This document shows positions 10,143 through 20,406 of a stretch of DNA of 64,000 nucleotides, one piece after another. The notes under the pieces are model-generated. The model ran no database searches and had not been told where the DNA came from. It was given only the letters and a program-made list of their open reading frames with translations. Position 1 is the stretch's first letter. Every line of letters starts with the position of its first letter. The stretch spans positions 682,001 through 746,000 of the forward strand of contig NZ_LLZC01000012.1 in NCBI RefSeq assembly GCF_001461825.1, written 5' to 3'. Both the position numbers and the translations under genes were made by a program. The DNA comes from Bacillus velezensis (GTDB taxonomy: Bacteria; Bacillota; Bacilli; Bacillales; Bacillaceae).

Positions 10143-10650
10143 TTTTTCTTCTCTCAAATTCCCGTTCGCGTTCCTTAATGACATCCGTCCTGTCCCGCAG
10201 GCGGTGTTTATGAATAAGAAAGGTATCTGATACGCCGTCTTGCCCCCATGTATAGCCCTTTCGGCGGCATTCGGCAAGACATGCTTCTTTCAGGGCTTCA
10301 TCTTTAATCGGCAGCATAACACTTCTGTAAGGCAGGCCCGCTTCTATATCGTCTGACAGCGTTTCTATCAGCTCAATCAGCTTCGGATGGCTGAGACCGA
10401 GAGAACAGACCGCCTGCTTTTCAGACCGGAGAATACGTAAGCTGTTGGCAATCAGCCGTTTCGCCCCGGCTTCATTTCCCCTGCGCTGGTGATACAGAGC
10501 GACGGCAAGCTGAATCAGGCCGACCCAATGAATGCTCCGCTTTTCAGCCGGGTTTTCTTTCCAATATTCCTCTAACAGTTCATGACACTCAAAATAATCT
10601 CTTGATGCGTGAAATTCGGCCAAAAAGCCGATATAAGCTTTAGGATACAA
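10129..10650 (-). CDS. ypuF: DUF309 family protein YpuF
   Basis: 173-residue cytoplasmic protein of the DUF309 family, which has no established function. The family hallmark near the N-terminus is visible: FHASRDYFECHELLEEYW, with paired His/Glu residues that suggest a helical bundle. The C-terminus is highly basic. It starts with TTG at 10650 behind AAGGAGGA. It is transcribed away from scpA, on its own. Confidence 0.85.
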   Translation of the reverse strand: MYPKAYIGFLAEFHASRDYFECHELLEEYWKENPAEKRSIHWVGLIQLAVALYHQRRGNEAGAKRLIANSLRILRSEKQAVCSLGLSHPKLIELIETLSDDIEAGLPYRSVMLPIKDEALKEACLAECRRKGYTWGQDGVSDTFLIHKHRLRDRTDVIKEREREFERRKKSRG

Positions 10651-10700
10651 GCCGCTTCCTCCTTTTATGCTAAAACCAGTGTACCACAGCGCTATGAAAA

Positions 10701-10731
10701 GGAAAAAAGAGCGGCTTGGTGCCTGAAGCCT
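10701..10731 (-). terminator. Possible terminator of the YjcZ-like gene
   Basis: On the minus strand, GGCTT / AAGCC stem followed by GCTCTTTTTT. The stem is short. Confidence 0.4.
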
Positions 10732-10737
10732 GAGGAA

Positions 10738-10827
10738 CTAGCAGATGTAAGATGCTCCTACGACAACGAGCAAAATAAACAGAACGACAATTAATGCAAA
10801 ACCCCCGCCGAAACAAGCTCCGCTCAT
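10738..10827 (-). CDS. YjcZ-like small sporulation peptide
   Basis: 29-residue peptide. It begins MSGACFGGGFALIVVLFILL, continues with a short hydrophobic stretch and ends YIC. The N-terminal Gly-rich motif and single hydrophobic helix are typical of the YjcZ family of tiny sporulation proteins, probably membrane- or spore-associated. The ATG at 10827 follows GGGAGG about 10 bases upstream. A good sigma-K-like promoter lies about 40 bases further upstream, so expression late in the mother cell is likely. The family is known, but the function of these peptides is not. Confidence 0.8.
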   Translation of the reverse strand: MSGACFGGGFALIVVLFILLVVVGASYIC

Positions 10828-10864
10828 GTGAAATCAGCCTCCCTTTGTTTCAAGTTTACACGGC

Positions 10865-10892
10865 TATCATATGTGCATCCGCCTTTAAAGGT
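10865..10892 (-). promoter_or_regulatory. Sigma-K-like promoter of the YjcZ-like gene
   Basis: On the minus strand, ACC (complement of 10890-10892), 16 bases, then CATATGATA (complement of 10865-10873). This matches the sigma-K consensus ACm-N16/17-CATAnnnTA. Confidence 0.7.
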
Positions 10893-10951
10893 ATAGGCGT
10901 ATATCTTCTTTTTCAGTATTTTCTAAATAACGGAGGACGTGTATAAAAGTA

Positions 10952-10981
10952 TTGGACGAGAGCATTTCGGTGGATTATACT
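10952..10981 (+). promoter_or_regulatory. Sigma-A promoter of scpA-scpB
   Basis: TTGGAC (10952-10957), an 18-base spacer and TATACT (10976-10981), about 50 bases before scpA. Confidence 0.65.
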
Positions 10982-11034
10982 AAAGGGTAGCCAGTTTTTC
11001 CGGCAATGAGAGTGATATTGAAAATGGTGAGATA

Positions 11035-11790
11035 ATGGTAGAATATCAAGTGAAAATTGATACGTTTGAAGGCCCATTGGACCTGCTGCTTCATCTGATT
11101 AACCGTCTTGAAATCGACATATACGACATACCCGTGGCAACCATTACTGAACAATATTTATTATATGTACATACAATGCAAGAGCTTGAACTTGATGTCG
11201 CCAGTGAATATCTGGTCATGGCAGCGACGCTTCTCAGCATTAAAAGCAGAATGCTGCTTCCGAAACAAGAAGAAGAGCTGTTTGAAGACGAAATGCTTGA
11301 AGAAGAAGACCCTCGGGACGAGCTGATTGAAAAGCTGATTGAGTATAGAAAGTATAAAACCGCTGCGAAGGATTTAAAAGAGCGGGAAGAAGAAAGACAA
11401 AAGTCATTTACCAAGCCGCCGAGTGATTTAAGTGAGTATGCAAAAGAAATCAAACAGACCGAGCAGAAGCTGTCGGTGACCGTTTATGACATGATCGGCG
11501 CGTTTCAAAAGGTGCTTCAGCGTAAAAAAATCACGCGGCCGAAAGAAACGACCATTACAAGGCAGGAAATACCGATTGAAGACAGAATGAACGAAATCGT
11601 AAATAGCTTAAAAACGGCGGGGAGAAGAATAAACTTCACGGAGCTTTTTCCTTCTCGGCAAAAGGATCATCTCGTCGTGACGTTTTTAGCAGTCCTGGAA
11701 CTGATGAAAAATCAGCAGATTATCATTGAACAGGAAGAAAACTTTTCAGATATATACATTACGGGGAGTGAATCCATTCATGGCGCTTGA
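11035..11790 (+). CDS. scpA: Segregation and condensation protein A
   Basis: Kleisin subunit of the Smc-ScpAB condensin, which organises and segregates the chromosome. It has 251 residues. The N-terminus [20 protein letters not shown] is the Smc-neck-binding helical domain. A central acidic and charged linker (residues about 80-150) binds ScpB. The C-terminal winged-helix part (from about 190) contacts the Smc head. The ribosome site is modest (GGTGAG). It overlaps scpB by 11 bases, implying coupled translation of complex partners. Confidence 0.96.
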
Positions 11791-12373
11791 TATCGTGAAT
11801 TGGAAAGCGATTGTGGAAGCCCTGCTGTATGCGGCGGGTGATGAAGGGCTGACCAAAAAGCAATTGGTGACGGTGCTTGAAATAGAAGAAGCGGAACTGG
11901 CCGGAATCATGGAAGAAGTGGCCGCTCAGTACAAGGAAGATGACAGGGGCATCGAGCTTACCGAATATGCGGATACGTATATGCTTGGAACGAAAAAAGA
12001 ATTCGTGCCTTATTTGAAAAAACTAATTGAAGTGCCGTCAAAAGGGCTGTCACAGGCTTCTTTGGAAGTGCTGGCGATCGTTTCGTACAAGCAGCCGATC
12101 ACACGGGCGGAAATTGAAGATATCCGGGGCGTGAAGTCTGAGCGGATTCTGCACAGCCTCGTGTCAAAAGCGCTGCTGTGTGAGGTGGGCCGCGCCGACG
12201 GTCCCGGCCGGGCGATTTTATACGGCACGACACCGGTATTTCTTGAACAATTCGGCTTAAAAACATTGGAGGAGCTCCCGCCGCTTCCTGAAAATGCGGA
12301 GGAAGACGTTCTCCAGGAGGAAGCCGATTTATTCTTTGAAAACTTCAACCAAACTTTTGAGGATATTAAATAA
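11780..12373 (+). CDS. scpB: Segregation and condensation protein B
   Basis: Dimeric winged-helix subunit that binds ScpA within the Smc condensin. It has 197 residues, the B. subtilis length. Two winged-helix domains are followed by an acidic tail. The conserved stretches [19 protein letters not shown] and [13 protein letters not shown] are clear. ATG 11780 is chosen over the upstream extension at 11726 because it matches the family N-terminus and follows GGGGAGTGA. Confidence 0.96.
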
Positions 12374-12462
12374 TAATCGTTTTTCATCATACGATAGTAG
12401 GGAAAGGCCATTGATGAATGACGCAAATGACGAAGTAAAAGAGAGGAAGGAAACGGACGGAA

Positions 12463-12948
12463 ATGGGAAATTCGATTGTGAGGGCCCATACTGAAGAAAC
12501 TGGTGAATTTTTAGCCGAGGTTGTCACGATGGTCAGCAGCTATTTAAATCATACAACATTGCCGGAGATGCGGGCTCAAGGAGAGGCGGATGAGGCATAC
12601 TGCCGCGACGTGCTCAGTGTGCTGAGGAGGATGACCGTCTTTTGCGAAGGCGCCCAGGAAGCCTGCCGCCGGCTCTTAATGCAGGAGCCGTTTCATGAGG
12701 TGAGAGCGGAAAAAACGCTGTATAAAGTGTATCATCAGTGCGTGGAAGAATTTTTCATGCCGAAAAAGGATACATGGTACGAAAACAGCCGCGCCGCTTA
12801 TACAGGCCAAAGCGCGATTGAATTCTACCAGCAAGTGCCGGATTCGCTGCGGAGCCTTCTGCTTTCGCTCAGCAGTGAATTTCTGCGCATGCGGGAAGAA
12901 TTGGCGCAATATGAAGCATCAGGCTCAAATATGGCATCAGTCAGATAA
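12463..12948 (+). CDS. ypuI: DUF3907 family protein YpuI
   Basis: 161-residue soluble protein of unknown function, conserved after scpB in bacilli. It is predominantly helical with a conserved central block (CRDVLSVLRRMTVFCE, RRLLMQEPFHE, YHQCVEEFFMPKKDTWY). ATG 12463 is the only start codon after the in-frame stop at 12436. It is followed at once by a terminator and may be co-transcribed with scpAB. Confidence 0.85.
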   Translation: MGNSIVRAHTEETGEFLAEVVTMVSSYLNHTTLPEMRAQGEADEAYCRDVLSVLRRMTVFCEGAQEACRRLLMQEPFHEVRAEKTLYKVYHQCVEEFFMPKKDTWYENSRAAYTGQSAIEFYQQVPDSLRSLLLSLSSEFLRMREELAQYEASGSNMASVR

Positions 12949-12977
12949 AAACTCTTCCTTTTGGAAGAGTTTTTTTA
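12948..12977 (+). terminator. Terminator after ypuI
   Basis: AAACTCTTCC / GGAAGAGTTT stem with a T-run. Confidence 0.9.
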
Positions 12978-13000
12978 TGTGAAAGTGATGCAATTGGTAT

Positions 13001-13028
13001 TCATAAGTCATGGACATGCGCATAAACT
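13001..13028 (+). promoter_or_regulatory. Sigma-E-like promoter of dacB-spmA-spmB
   Basis: TCATAAG (13001-13007), a 13-base spacer and CATAAACT (13021-13028), close to the sigma-E consensus. It lies about 32 bases before dacB; this operon is a known sigma-E target in B. subtilis. Confidence 0.7.
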
Positions 13029-13060
13029 TGTACAAACCCACAACAAGGACGTGAGCATTC

Positions 13061-14212
13061 ATGCGCTTTCTCAAAAAAGCTGCCGTATTTCTTTTGACTT
13101 TTGTTATTCTTTTTTCCATTACAGACGGCAATACGGCACATGCCCAAATACATGTCAGCGCAAAAAGCGCGATTATAATCGACGGAGCATCTGGCCGGGT
13201 GTTATTCGCCAAGGATGAACATCATAAGCGGCGGATTGCAAGCATTACGAAAATCATGACGGCGGTGCTGGCGATTGAATCAGGGAAGATGGAAGAGACC
13301 GTGACGGTTTCCCCGAATGCCGTAAAAACGGAAGGCTCAGCCATTTATCTTCAGCCGGGACAAAAAGTAAAGCTGAAAGATCTCGTATACGGGCTTATGC
13401 TGAGATCAGGAAATGACGCCGCTGCGGCAATAGCGGAATATGTCGGCGGAAGCCTTGACGGTTTTGTATTTATGATGAACAAAAAAGCCGAGCAAATCGG
13501 GATGGAAAATACAAAATTTCAAAATCCGCACGGGCTGGACGACCATGAAAATTTATATTCAACGGCGTATGACATGGCGCTTTTGACTAAATACGCGATG
13601 AAAATCAAGGAATACCGGACCGTTTCAGGCACAAAAGTGTATAAGGCGGAAACGATGAATCGGGTATGGAAAAATAAAAACAAGCTTCTGACTGGGCTCT
13701 ACCGTTACAGCACAGGCGGAAAAACGGGTTACACAAAAATCGCGAAACGGACGCTCGTCTCGACGGCCTCAAAAGACGGTACGGATCTCATCGCGGTCAC
13801 CATAAATGATCCGGACGACTGGGATGACCATATGAATATGTTTAATTATGTCTTTGATCACTATAAAACCTATGTCGTCGCTAAAAAAGGCGGCATTCCG
13901 AAGCTGAAAAAGACGTTTTACGGAAAGCGCGCTTTTATTGCCCGGGATGTCAAATATTTGTTAAAAGAGGATGAAATCGACGATGTAAAAATCAGCACAA
14001 TCTTAATAAAACCGAAAAAAGCCTGGAAAAAGGACGCCTCTCTCATTCCTGATGTCGTCGGCCGGATGACTGTTATGCATGATGGGAAAGTGATCGCCAA
14101 GATCCCCGTCTATTATGAAAATGAGCGCCATAAAAAACCGAAAAAGCATTTCATTGAGACGTTTACGAGCCTGTTTATGAGCGCGGCGGGCGGTTCGTCA
14201 TGGTCAATTTAA
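13061..14212 (+). CDS. dacB: D-alanyl-D-alanine carboxypeptidase DacB (PBP5*)
   Basis: Penicillin-binding carboxypeptidase that trims stem peptides of spore cortex peptidoglycan in the intermembrane space of the forespore. It has 383 residues. The signal peptide (about 1-28) ends at TAHA. The three penicillin-binding motifs are S61-ITK-64, S116-GN-118 and K221-TG-223. A C-terminal region after about 285 carries an amphipathic anchor. It is the first gene of a sporulation operon with spmA, which it overlaps by 13 bases. Confidence 0.96.
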   Translation: MRFLKKAAVFLLTFVILFSITDGNTAHAQIHVSAKSAIIIDGASGRVLFAKDEHHKRRIASITKIMTAVLAIESGKMEETVTVSPNAVKTEGSAIYLQPGQKVKLKDLVYGLMLRSGNDAAAAIAEYVGGSLDGFVFMMNKKAEQIGMENTKFQNPHGLDDHENLYSTAYDMALLTKYAMKIKEYRTVSGTKVYKAETMNRVWKNKNKLLTGLYRYSTGGKTGYTKIAKRTLVSTASKDGTDLIAVTINDPDDWDDHMNMFNYVFDHYKTYVVAKKGGIPKLKKTFYGKRAFIARDVKYLLKEDEIDDVKISTILIKPKKAWKKDASLIPDVVGRMTVMHDGKVIAKIPVYYENERHKKPKKHFIETFTSLFMSAAGGSSWSI

Positions 14213-14790
14213 TCTGGGTATGTCTGACGGTAATCGGACTTGTCTTTGCGATGTTTAACGGTACCTTGCAGGATGTGAATGAAGCCGTTTTTAAAGGAGC
14301 GAAAGAAGCGGTTACGATCTCGTTCGGATTAATGAGCGTTCTCGTGTTCTGGCTCGGCCTGATGAAAATAGCCGAGCAGTCCGGCCTTTTGGATATATTC
14401 AGCAGAATGTGCCGCCCGTTTATTTCTAAGCTGTTTCCCGATATTCCCCCTGATCATCCGGCGATGGGATACATCTTATCAAATCTCATGGCAAACTTTT
14501 TCGGACTGGGAAATGCGGCGACACCGCTCGGCATTAAAGCCATGGAGCAGATGAAAAAGCTGAATGGAGGTAAGTCTGAGGCCAGCCGTTCCATGATTAC
14601 CTTTTTGGCGGTAAATACTTCGAGTATTACATTGATACCGACAACCGTCATTGCCGTGCGCATGGCTTACTCGGCGAAATCACCGACCGATATCGTCGGG
14701 CCGACCATCTTAGCGACTTTAATTTCGGGAATCGGCGCGATTTTCATTGACCGCTACTTCTGGTACCGCCGCAAAAGAAAAGGGAGGTAA
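14200..14790 (+). CDS. spmA: Spore maturation protein A
   Basis: Integral membrane protein with a nucleoside-recognition (Gate) type domain, 196 residues and five or so hydrophobic segments. With SpmB it is needed for normal spore core dehydration; the transported molecule is unknown. Conserved motifs include [15 protein letters not shown] and [11 protein letters not shown]. It overlaps the end of dacB and is followed closely by spmB. Confidence 0.94.
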   Translation: MVNLIWVCLTVIGLVFAMFNGTLQDVNEAVFKGAKEAVTISFGLMSVLVFWLGLMKIAEQSGLLDIFSRMCRPFISKLFPDIPPDHPAMGYILSNLMANFFGLGNAATPLGIKAMEQMKKLNGGKSEASRSMITFLAVNTSSITLIPTTVIAVRMAYSAKSPTDIVGPTILATLISGIGAIFIDRYFWYRRKRKGR

Positions 14791-14794
14791 GCGA

Positions 14795-15331
14795 ATGGAA
14801 ATGGTGAATTGGCTGTCTTTAGCCATGATTCCGATTATTATCGCCGGTATATTGATATACGGCACGATCAAAAAAGTGCCGACGTATGAATCATTCGTTG
14901 AAGGCGGAAAAGAAGGAATTGAGATTGCGTTTTCCATCATTCCGTATTTGGTCGGGATGCTGGTGGCGATTACCGTATTCCGGGCCTCAGGCGCGCTGGA
15001 TTTTGTCATGGGGCTGTGCAAGCCTTTCTTTACAGCGCTCGGCATTCCCGCAGAAGTCGTGCCGCTTGCTCTGATCCGCCCGATTTCGGGGACGGCGGCG
15101 CTCGGCATGACGACAGATCTGATCGCCGTGTACGGGCCTGATTCATTTATCGGCAGGCTGGCCTCGGTCATGCAGGGATCGACTGACACGACGCTGTATG
15201 TCCTGACGGTGTATTTCGGGGCGGTCGGCATCAAAAAAATGGGGGATGCTTTAAAGGTTGGTCTTCTTGCTGATTTGATCGGGGTGGTTGCATCAATCAT
15301 CATAGTTACGTTATTATTTGGAAGCGCCTGA
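14795..15331 (+). CDS. spmB: Spore maturation protein B
   Basis: 178-residue membrane protein, paralogous to SpmA (Gate domain), acting with it in spore dehydration and heat resistance. Conserved segments are IAFSIIPYLVGMLVAI, RPISGTAALGM and MQGSTDTTLYVL. ATG 14795 follows GGGAGG, 4 bases after spmA. Its last codons form one arm of the operon terminator. Confidence 0.94.
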   Translation: MEMVNWLSLAMIPIIIAGILIYGTIKKVPTYESFVEGGKEGIEIAFSIIPYLVGMLVAITVFRASGALDFVMGLCKPFFTALGIPAEVVPLALIRPISGTAALGMTTDLIAVYGPDSFIGRLASVMQGSTDTTLYVLTVYFGAVGIKKMGDALKVGLLADLIGVVASIIIVTLLFGSA

Positions 15332-15347
15332 AATCAGGCGCTTTTTA
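15322..15347 (+). terminator. Terminator of dacB-spmA-spmB
   Basis: AGCGCCTG / CAGGCGCT stem overlapping the spmB stop codon, then a T-run. Confidence 0.88.
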
Positions 15348-15424
15348 TATATCAGAATAACTCTCCCTGAAAAAGCTTGTTTGTTCAAGGGGAAAAAAGT
15401 AAGATTATACTTGAGGTGAACGAC

Positions 15425-16159
15425 ATGGAAAGACTGCAAAAAGTTATTGCTCATGCCGGCGTGGCATCACGCAGAAAGGCGGAAGAGCTGATAAAAGAAG
15501 GAAAAGTAAAGGTGAATGGAAAAGTAATAACAGAGCTCGGCGTAAAAGTGACCGGTTCTGATCAGATTGAAGTAAACGGATTAAAGGTGGAGCGGGAAGA
15601 ACCCGTGTACTTTCTGCTTTATAAACCGAGAGGAGTGATCTCAGCAGCTGATGACGACAAAGGGCGGAAAGTGGTGACCGACTTTTTCAAAGAAGTGCCG
15701 CAGCGCATTTATCCGATCGGCAGGCTTGATTATGATACGAGCGGACTTTTATTGCTGACAAATGACGGCGAGTTTGCCAACAAACTCATGCATCCGAAAT
15801 ACGAAATTGATAAGACATACGTCGCCAAAGTGAAGGGGATTCCTTCCAAGGAACTTCTGAGAAAGCTTGAGCGCGGCATTCAGCTTGAAGAAGGCAAGAC
15901 GGCGCCGGCCAGAGCGAAAATGCTTTCCCTGGACAAAAGAAAGCAGACGAGCATCATTCAGCTGACGATTCATGAAGGCCGGAACAGACAGGTCCGCCGC
16001 ATGTTCGAGGCGATCGGTCATGACGTGCTGAAACTAAAACGTGAAGAATACGCATTTTTAGATTTAAGAGGCCTGCGCACAGGAGACGCAAGAGAATTGT
16101 CGCCGCATGAAGTGAAAAGGCTGCGGGCTTTAGCTGAACACGGTAAAAACGCTTTCTAA
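15425..16159 (+). CDS. rluB: 23S rRNA pseudouridine synthase RluB
   Basis: Converts a uridine of 23S rRNA helix 89-90 to pseudouridine. It has 244 residues. The N-terminal S4 RNA-binding domain begins MERLQKVIAHAGVASRR. The catalytic domain has the aspartate in GRLDYDTSGLLLLTNDG and the IHEGRNRQVRRMF motif. ATG 15425 follows GAGGTGA and fits the family start; an upstream extension from 15377 is rejected. It is a single gene between spmB and resA. Confidence 0.94.
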   Translation: MERLQKVIAHAGVASRRKAEELIKEGKVKVNGKVITELGVKVTGSDQIEVNGLKVEREEPVYFLLYKPRGVISAADDDKGRKVVTDFFKEVPQRIYPIGRLDYDTSGLLLLTNDGEFANKLMHPKYEIDKTYVAKVKGIPSKELLRKLERGIQLEEGKTAPARAKMLSLDKRKQTSIIQLTIHEGRNRQVRRMFEAIGHDVLKLKREEYAFLDLRGLRTGDARELSPHEVKRLRALAEHGKNAF

Positions 16160-16196
16160 TTTTCACATAACCTTCAAAAATTACAAAACGTGTTGA

Positions 16197-16205
16197 TGAT
16201 ATAAT
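16197..16205 (+). promoter_or_regulatory. Extended -10 promoter of resA
   Basis: TG-A-TATAAT at 16197-16205 without a -35 match, consistent with a promoter that needs an activator. ResD activates resABC in B. subtilis (known). Confidence 0.5.
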
Positions 16206-16243
16206 TGAATGGATTTGCAGGCAGGGGAGGGGAGCAGTGTACA

Positions 16244-16783
16244 ATGAACAAAAAACGGCGGCGTTTATTCATTCGGACCGGCATCCTTCTCATCTTACTC
16301 TGCGCGCTCGGATATACCATCTATAATGCCGTATACACAAACGGAGAGCGTATATCTGAGGGGTCCAAAGCCCCGAATTTCGCGCTGAAAGATACAGAGG
16401 GCAGACTCATAGAACTGAGTCAGTTAAAAGGAAAAGGTGTTTTTCTGAATTTCTGGGGAACGTGGTGCGAGCCGTGCAAGCAGGAATTTCCCTACATGGA
16501 GAATCAATACAAGCATTTTAAAGACCTCGGTGTCGAGGTGGTTGCGGTAAATGTCGGCGAATCAAAAATTGCAGTACATAATTTTATGAAAACATACGGC
16601 GTCAATTTCCCGGTTGCGCTCGATACTGACCGGCAAGTGCTGGACGCGTACGGCGTATCACCTATTCCGACGACATTTTTGATCAATCCCGACGGAAACG
16701 TCGTGAAAGTGGTGACCGGCACGATGACAGAACGCATGGTTCATGACTATATGAATTTAATTAAGCCGGAGGCGTCTTCATGA
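16244..16783 (+). CDS. resA: Thiol-disulfide oxidoreductase ResA
   Basis: Membrane-anchored thioredoxin-like protein outside the membrane that reduces the haem-binding cysteines of apocytochrome c. It has 179 residues. It has an N-terminal membrane anchor (about 10-30), then the thioredoxin fold with the C75-EPC-78 active site in [10 protein letters not shown] and the cis-proline region [12 protein letters not shown] 16244 follows GGGGAGGGG. Its stop overlaps the resB start (ATGA), so translation is coupled. Confidence 0.96.
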   Translation: MNKKRRRLFIRTGILLILLCALGYTIYNAVYTNGERISEGSKAPNFALKDTEGRLIELSQLKGKGVFLNFWGTWCEPCKQEFPYMENQYKHFKDLGVEVVAVNVGESKIAVHNFMKTYGVNFPVALDTDRQVLDAYGVSPIPTTFLINPDGNVVKVVTGTMTERMVHDYMNLIKPEASS

Positions 16784-18408
16784 AAAAGGTCAAATGTGAA
16801 TGCGGGCACGTGAATCCAGCCGGGACGGTTTTGTGCGAGTCGTGCGGGAAGCCGCTTGATGATCAAAAATCGCCGCTTGCGGATATGCGGTACGACGGCA
16901 GCGCAAGGCGTTCGCAAACATATAACAAAACAATCGTAGATAAGGTATGGAACTTCTTTTCTTCCGTAAAAGTCGGAATATGGCTGATCGTCATTACTCT
17001 GGCGGCGTCTGCTTTCGGCACGGTTTTTCCGCAGGAAGCTTATCTGCCGCCGGGCGCCCAGCCGGATACATATTATGAACAGCAGTACGGCATAATCGGT
17101 CAACTGTATTATCTGCTGGGATTTCATCACCTGTACGGCTCATGGTGGTATATGCTCCTGATCGCATCCATTGGCATATCACTGGTCATCTGCAGCCTGG
17201 ATCGGGTGATTCCTTTGTACAGAGCGCTGAAAAATCAAGGAGTTCGGCGGAATCCGGTCTTTTTGAAGAGGCAGCGTCTATACAGCCGGACAGAAACCGA
17301 GCTGAGCGGGGATGCGGCTGATAGCCTCAGAACACGATTGAAAAAAAAGCATTATAGAGTGCGAGAACAAGAGGGAAGCATTCTGGCGGAAAAAGGCCGT
17401 TTTTCAAGGTGGGGGCCCTACGTCAATCACATCGGCCTGATCATTTTTCTGATCGGAGCCATGCTGAGATTTGTACCCGGTATGTATGTCGATGAAACGC
17501 TCTGGGTCCGTGAAGGCGAAACCGCCCAGATCCCCGGCACTGACGGCAAGTATTACTTAAAAAACAACCGGTTCACGATGCAGACATATAACAAAGACAC
17601 TGAGAAAAAAGTATTCGCCGACGCCATTGACAGAGCCGGAAACGGCAAAGTCGCCAAATCCTTCACAACGGACGCGGTTTTGTACAAGAGGGAAGGCGAC
17701 ATTGTATTCGGTGAAAAGCCGAAGCTTAAAAGAGTCAAAGAAAACAATATCCGCGTCAATGAACCGCTGCGCTTTGACTCCTATTCTGTGTATCAGGTGG
17801 ACTATAAAGAAAACCAGCTCGATCAGATGGTATTTCAGCTGATCGACCAAAAAACAAAACAGTCATTCGGCAAACTGAAGATCAATCTTCTTGATCCCGA
17901 CACGGACTATGATCTTGGTAACGGTTACAAAGTGCAGATCGCCAGTTATCTTCCTGATTTTTATTTTAACAAGGACGGAGAACCGAGCACGAAAACGAAG
18001 GTTCCTAACAATCCGGCTTTTGTCTTTAAAATCACGGCTCCTGACAAGCCGAAAGGGGAGAAAAGTTTTGTTGCGATTCAGCAGACTGTTGAAGGTTCCG
18101 AAAGTAACAAGTACAAATTAAAATTCGACCATGTGGAAACGAAAAACATTACAGGACTCACCGTCAGAAAAGACTTAACCTTATGGGTGCTTGCCGTCGG
18201 CGGCGCGATCTTTATGATCGGCGTCATTCAAGGAATGTACTGGCAGCACAGAAGGATCTGGATCAAAACAGGTGATCATGAAGTGCTTGTGGCGGGACAT
18301 ACGAACAAAAACTGGTTCGGTCTGAAAAAAGATATCGAATTTGTTCTTAGCGGGACCGGGATTCAAGAGCCGGCCGATCAAAAAGAATTGGCCAAAAATC
18401 AGACCTAG
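16780..18408 (+). CDS. resB: Cytochrome c biogenesis protein ResB
   Basis: Membrane component of the system II cytochrome c synthase that brings haem and apocytochrome together with ResC. It has 542 residues. An N-terminal zinc-ribbon-like CxC...CxxC (C6, C8, C19, C22) precedes membrane segments near 66-85, 125-145 and 205-222. A large external domain follows, then a final membrane segment near 465-485. It overlaps resA and is followed 18 bases later by resC. Confidence 0.95.
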   Translation: MKKVKCECGHVNPAGTVLCESCGKPLDDQKSPLADMRYDGSARRSQTYNKTIVDKVWNFFSSVKVGIWLIVITLAASAFGTVFPQEAYLPPGAQPDTYYEQQYGIIGQLYYLLGFHHLYGSWWYMLLIASIGISLVICSLDRVIPLYRALKNQGVRRNPVFLKRQRLYSRTETELSGDAADSLRTRLKKKHYRVREQEGSILAEKGRFSRWGPYVNHIGLIIFLIGAMLRFVPGMYVDETLWVREGETAQIPGTDGKYYLKNNRFTMQTYNKDTEKKVFADAIDRAGNGKVAKSFTTDAVLYKREGDIVFGEKPKLKRVKENNIRVNEPLRFDSYSVYQVDYKENQLDQMVFQLIDQKTKQSFGKLKINLLDPDTDYDLGNGYKVQIASYLPDFYFNKDGEPSTKTKVPNNPAFVFKITAPDKPKGEKSFVAIQQTVEGSESNKYKLKFDHVETKNITGLTVRKDLTLWVLAVGGAIFMIGVIQGMYWQHRRIWIKTGDHEVLVAGHTNKNWFGLKKDIEFVLSGTGIQEPADQKELAKNQT

Positions 18409-18426
18409 TGAAAAAGGAGTGGTGTC

Positions 18427-19602
18427 ATGGCGGAGCTGAGCGCAAATTTTCTTTATGCTGCCTTTTTGATTTATTTAATTGCCGTCCCGGTTTTCGGCGG
18501 CGCCATCCGGGGAACAAAAGGTGCTAAGGACGGTAAGGGCCGCTGGTCGGCTATCGGAATCACGTTAACCATTTTCGGATTTCTTTGTCATCTCGGCTAC
18601 TTCATTGCGAGATGGTCGGCAAGCGGACATGCGCCTGTCAGCAATATGTTTGAATTTACGACGTCATTCGGCATGATGCTTGTTCTCGCTTTTATTATTA
18701 TTTACTTTATTTACAGACTGCCTTCATTAGGCATGTTCACATTGTCTATCGCGCTTTTGCTTATCGCATATGCAAGCATGTTTCCGACAGACATCACGCC
18801 GCTTATTCCGTCACTGCAGAGCAATTGGCTGTACATTCACGTCACAACGGCGGCGCTCGGGCAGGCGATTCTTGCGATCAGTTTTGTAGCCGGCGTCATT
18901 TTCCTGTTAAAGCATGTCGACCAATCCAGACCGGGCAAAAAAACGTTCTGGCTTGAAGTCATCATGTTTATACTCGTGACGACCGTGGCATTTATCGCCG
19001 TCACGTCGGCATTCCGGCTGGCTGACTACAAAGCTGAATTTAATTGGGTGGATAAAAAAGAGGCCAAAAGCGTCATGATATATGATATGCCTGCGCTTGT
19101 CGGCCCGCATGACGGAGAACTGCTTACGGAAGGCGCAATGAAGCCGCTTATTGAGCTTCCGGCCATTTTTTCAGGCAGAAAGGTCAATACGGTGATCTGG
19201 TCGTTTGGCGCAGGTCTCGTTTTATACGGTGCGCTCAGGCTGATATTCAGAAAGAGAATCAGCGCTCTTATAAGCCCGCTCGTCAAAAATGTGAATCTGG
19301 ACTTGGTCGATGAAGTCGGCTACCGCGCTGTTTCTATCGGTTTTCCGGTATTCACACTCGGCGCGCTTGTGTTTGCGATGATTTGGGCGCAGCTTGCATG
19401 GACGCGTTTTTGGGGCTGGGACCCGAAGGAAGTATGGGCGCTGATCACCTTTTTATTTTACGCAGCGTATTTGCACTTGCGGCTGTCAAGAGGCTGGCAT
19501 GGCGAAAAGTCCGCGTGGCTTGCCGTCATCGGCTTCGCCATTATTATGTTTAACTTGATTTTTGTGAATCTCGTGCTTGCCGGACTTCATTCGTACGCAT
19601 AG
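18427..19602 (+). CDS. resC: Cytochrome c biogenesis protein ResC
   Basis: Haem-handling membrane protein (CcsA/CcmC family) that forms the system II synthase with ResB. It has 391 residues and about eight membrane segments. The tryptophan-rich haem motif is visible as [15 protein letters not shown] near residue 337, flanked by conserved histidines. It is the last gene of resABC; ATG follows AAAAGGAGTGG. Confidence 0.96.
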   Translation: MAELSANFLYAAFLIYLIAVPVFGGAIRGTKGAKDGKGRWSAIGITLTIFGFLCHLGYFIARWSASGHAPVSNMFEFTTSFGMMLVLAFIIIYFIYRLPSLGMFTLSIALLLIAYASMFPTDITPLIPSLQSNWLYIHVTTAALGQAILAISFVAGVIFLLKHVDQSRPGKKTFWLEVIMFILVTTVAFIAVTSAFRLADYKAEFNWVDKKEAKSVMIYDMPALVGPHDGELLTEGAMKPLIELPAIFSGRKVNTVIWSFGAGLVLYGALRLIFRKRISALISPLVKNVNLDLVDEVGYRAVSIGFPVFTLGALVFAMIWAQLAWTRFWGWDPKEVWALITFLFYAAYLHLRLSRGWHGEKSAWLAVIGFAIIMFNLIFVNLVLAGLHSYA

Positions 19603-19642
19603 ATGCAAAAAGCCGATACAGTTCTTAAGCTGCCGCACAGTT

Positions 19643-19651
19643 TGTTAAAAT
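19643..19651 (+). promoter_or_regulatory. Possible internal promoter for resDE
   Basis: TG-T-TAAAAT at 19643-19651, about 33 bases before resD. In B. subtilis resDE also has its own weaker promoter. Confidence 0.45.
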
Positions 19652-19683
19652 GAAAGTAACAGAAGGAAAGCAGGGGGAAAACG

Positions 19684-20406
19684 ATGGATCAAACAAATGA
19701 AACTAAAATATTAGTAGTAGATGATGAAGCCAGAATTCGACGCCTTTTAAGAATGTACCTTGAACGGGAAAACTATGTGATTGAAGAAGCGGAAAACGGC
19801 GACGAGGCCATTAAAATGGGGCTGGCATCAGATTATGATCTGGTGCTCTTGGATTTAATGATGCCGGGAACGGACGGAATCGAAGTATGCCGGCAGCTCA
19901 GAGAAAAAAAAGCGACGCCGATTATCATGCTGACGGCAAAAGGGGAAGAAGCCAACCGCGTCCAGGGGTTTGAAGCGGGTACGGACGATTATATCGTCAA
20001 GCCTTTCAGCCCGAGAGAAGTGGTGCTTCGGGTAAAGGCGCTTTTAAGAAGGGCTTCCCAAACATCTTATCTGACAGCCAATACCCCGACAAAAAATGTG
20101 CTCGTCTTTTCGCATCTATCTATTGATCACGATGCTCACAGGGTGACTGCCGACGGCACAGAGGTGAGCCTGACGCCGAAGGAATATGAACTGCTGTACT
20201 TCCTGGCGAAAACACCGGACAAAGTGTACGACAGGGAAAAGCTTTTAAAAGAAGTGTGGCAGTATGAATTTTTCGGAGACCTCAGAACGGTGGACACCCA
20301 TGTCAAACGGCTCCGTGAAAAATTAAATAAAGTATCCCCGGGAGCGGCGAAAAAAATCGTCACCGTATGGGGAGTCGGATACAAATTTGAGGTAGGCGCT
20401 GAATGA
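19684..20406 (+). CDS. resD: Response regulator ResD
   Basis: OmpR-family regulator that activates anaerobic and nitrate-respiration genes and resABC. It has 240 residues. The receiver domain has the acidic pair D13-D14, the phospho-acceptor D57 in LLDLMM and K in MLTAKG. The C-terminal winged helix includes [13 protein letters not shown] and [16 protein letters not shown] follows AGGGGGAA. Its stop overlaps the resE start by 4 bases. Confidence 0.97.
   Translation: MDQTNETKILVVDDEARIRRLLRMYLERENYVIEEAENGDEAIKMGLASDYDLVLLDLMMPGTDGIEVCRQLREKKATPIIMLTAKGEEANRVQGFEAGTDDYIVKPFSPREVVLRVKALLRRASQTSYLTANTPTKNVLVFSHLSIDHDAHRVTADGTEVSLTPKEYELLYFLAKTPDKVYDREKLLKEVWQYEFFGDLRTVDTHVKRLREKLNKVSPGAAKKIVTVWGVGYKFEVGAE

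Noticed and set aside
13061-15331. dacB-spmA-spmB as a possible antibiotic-resistance or transport island
   Set aside because: The penicillin-binding motifs and the sigma-E promoter identify the normal sporulation operon.
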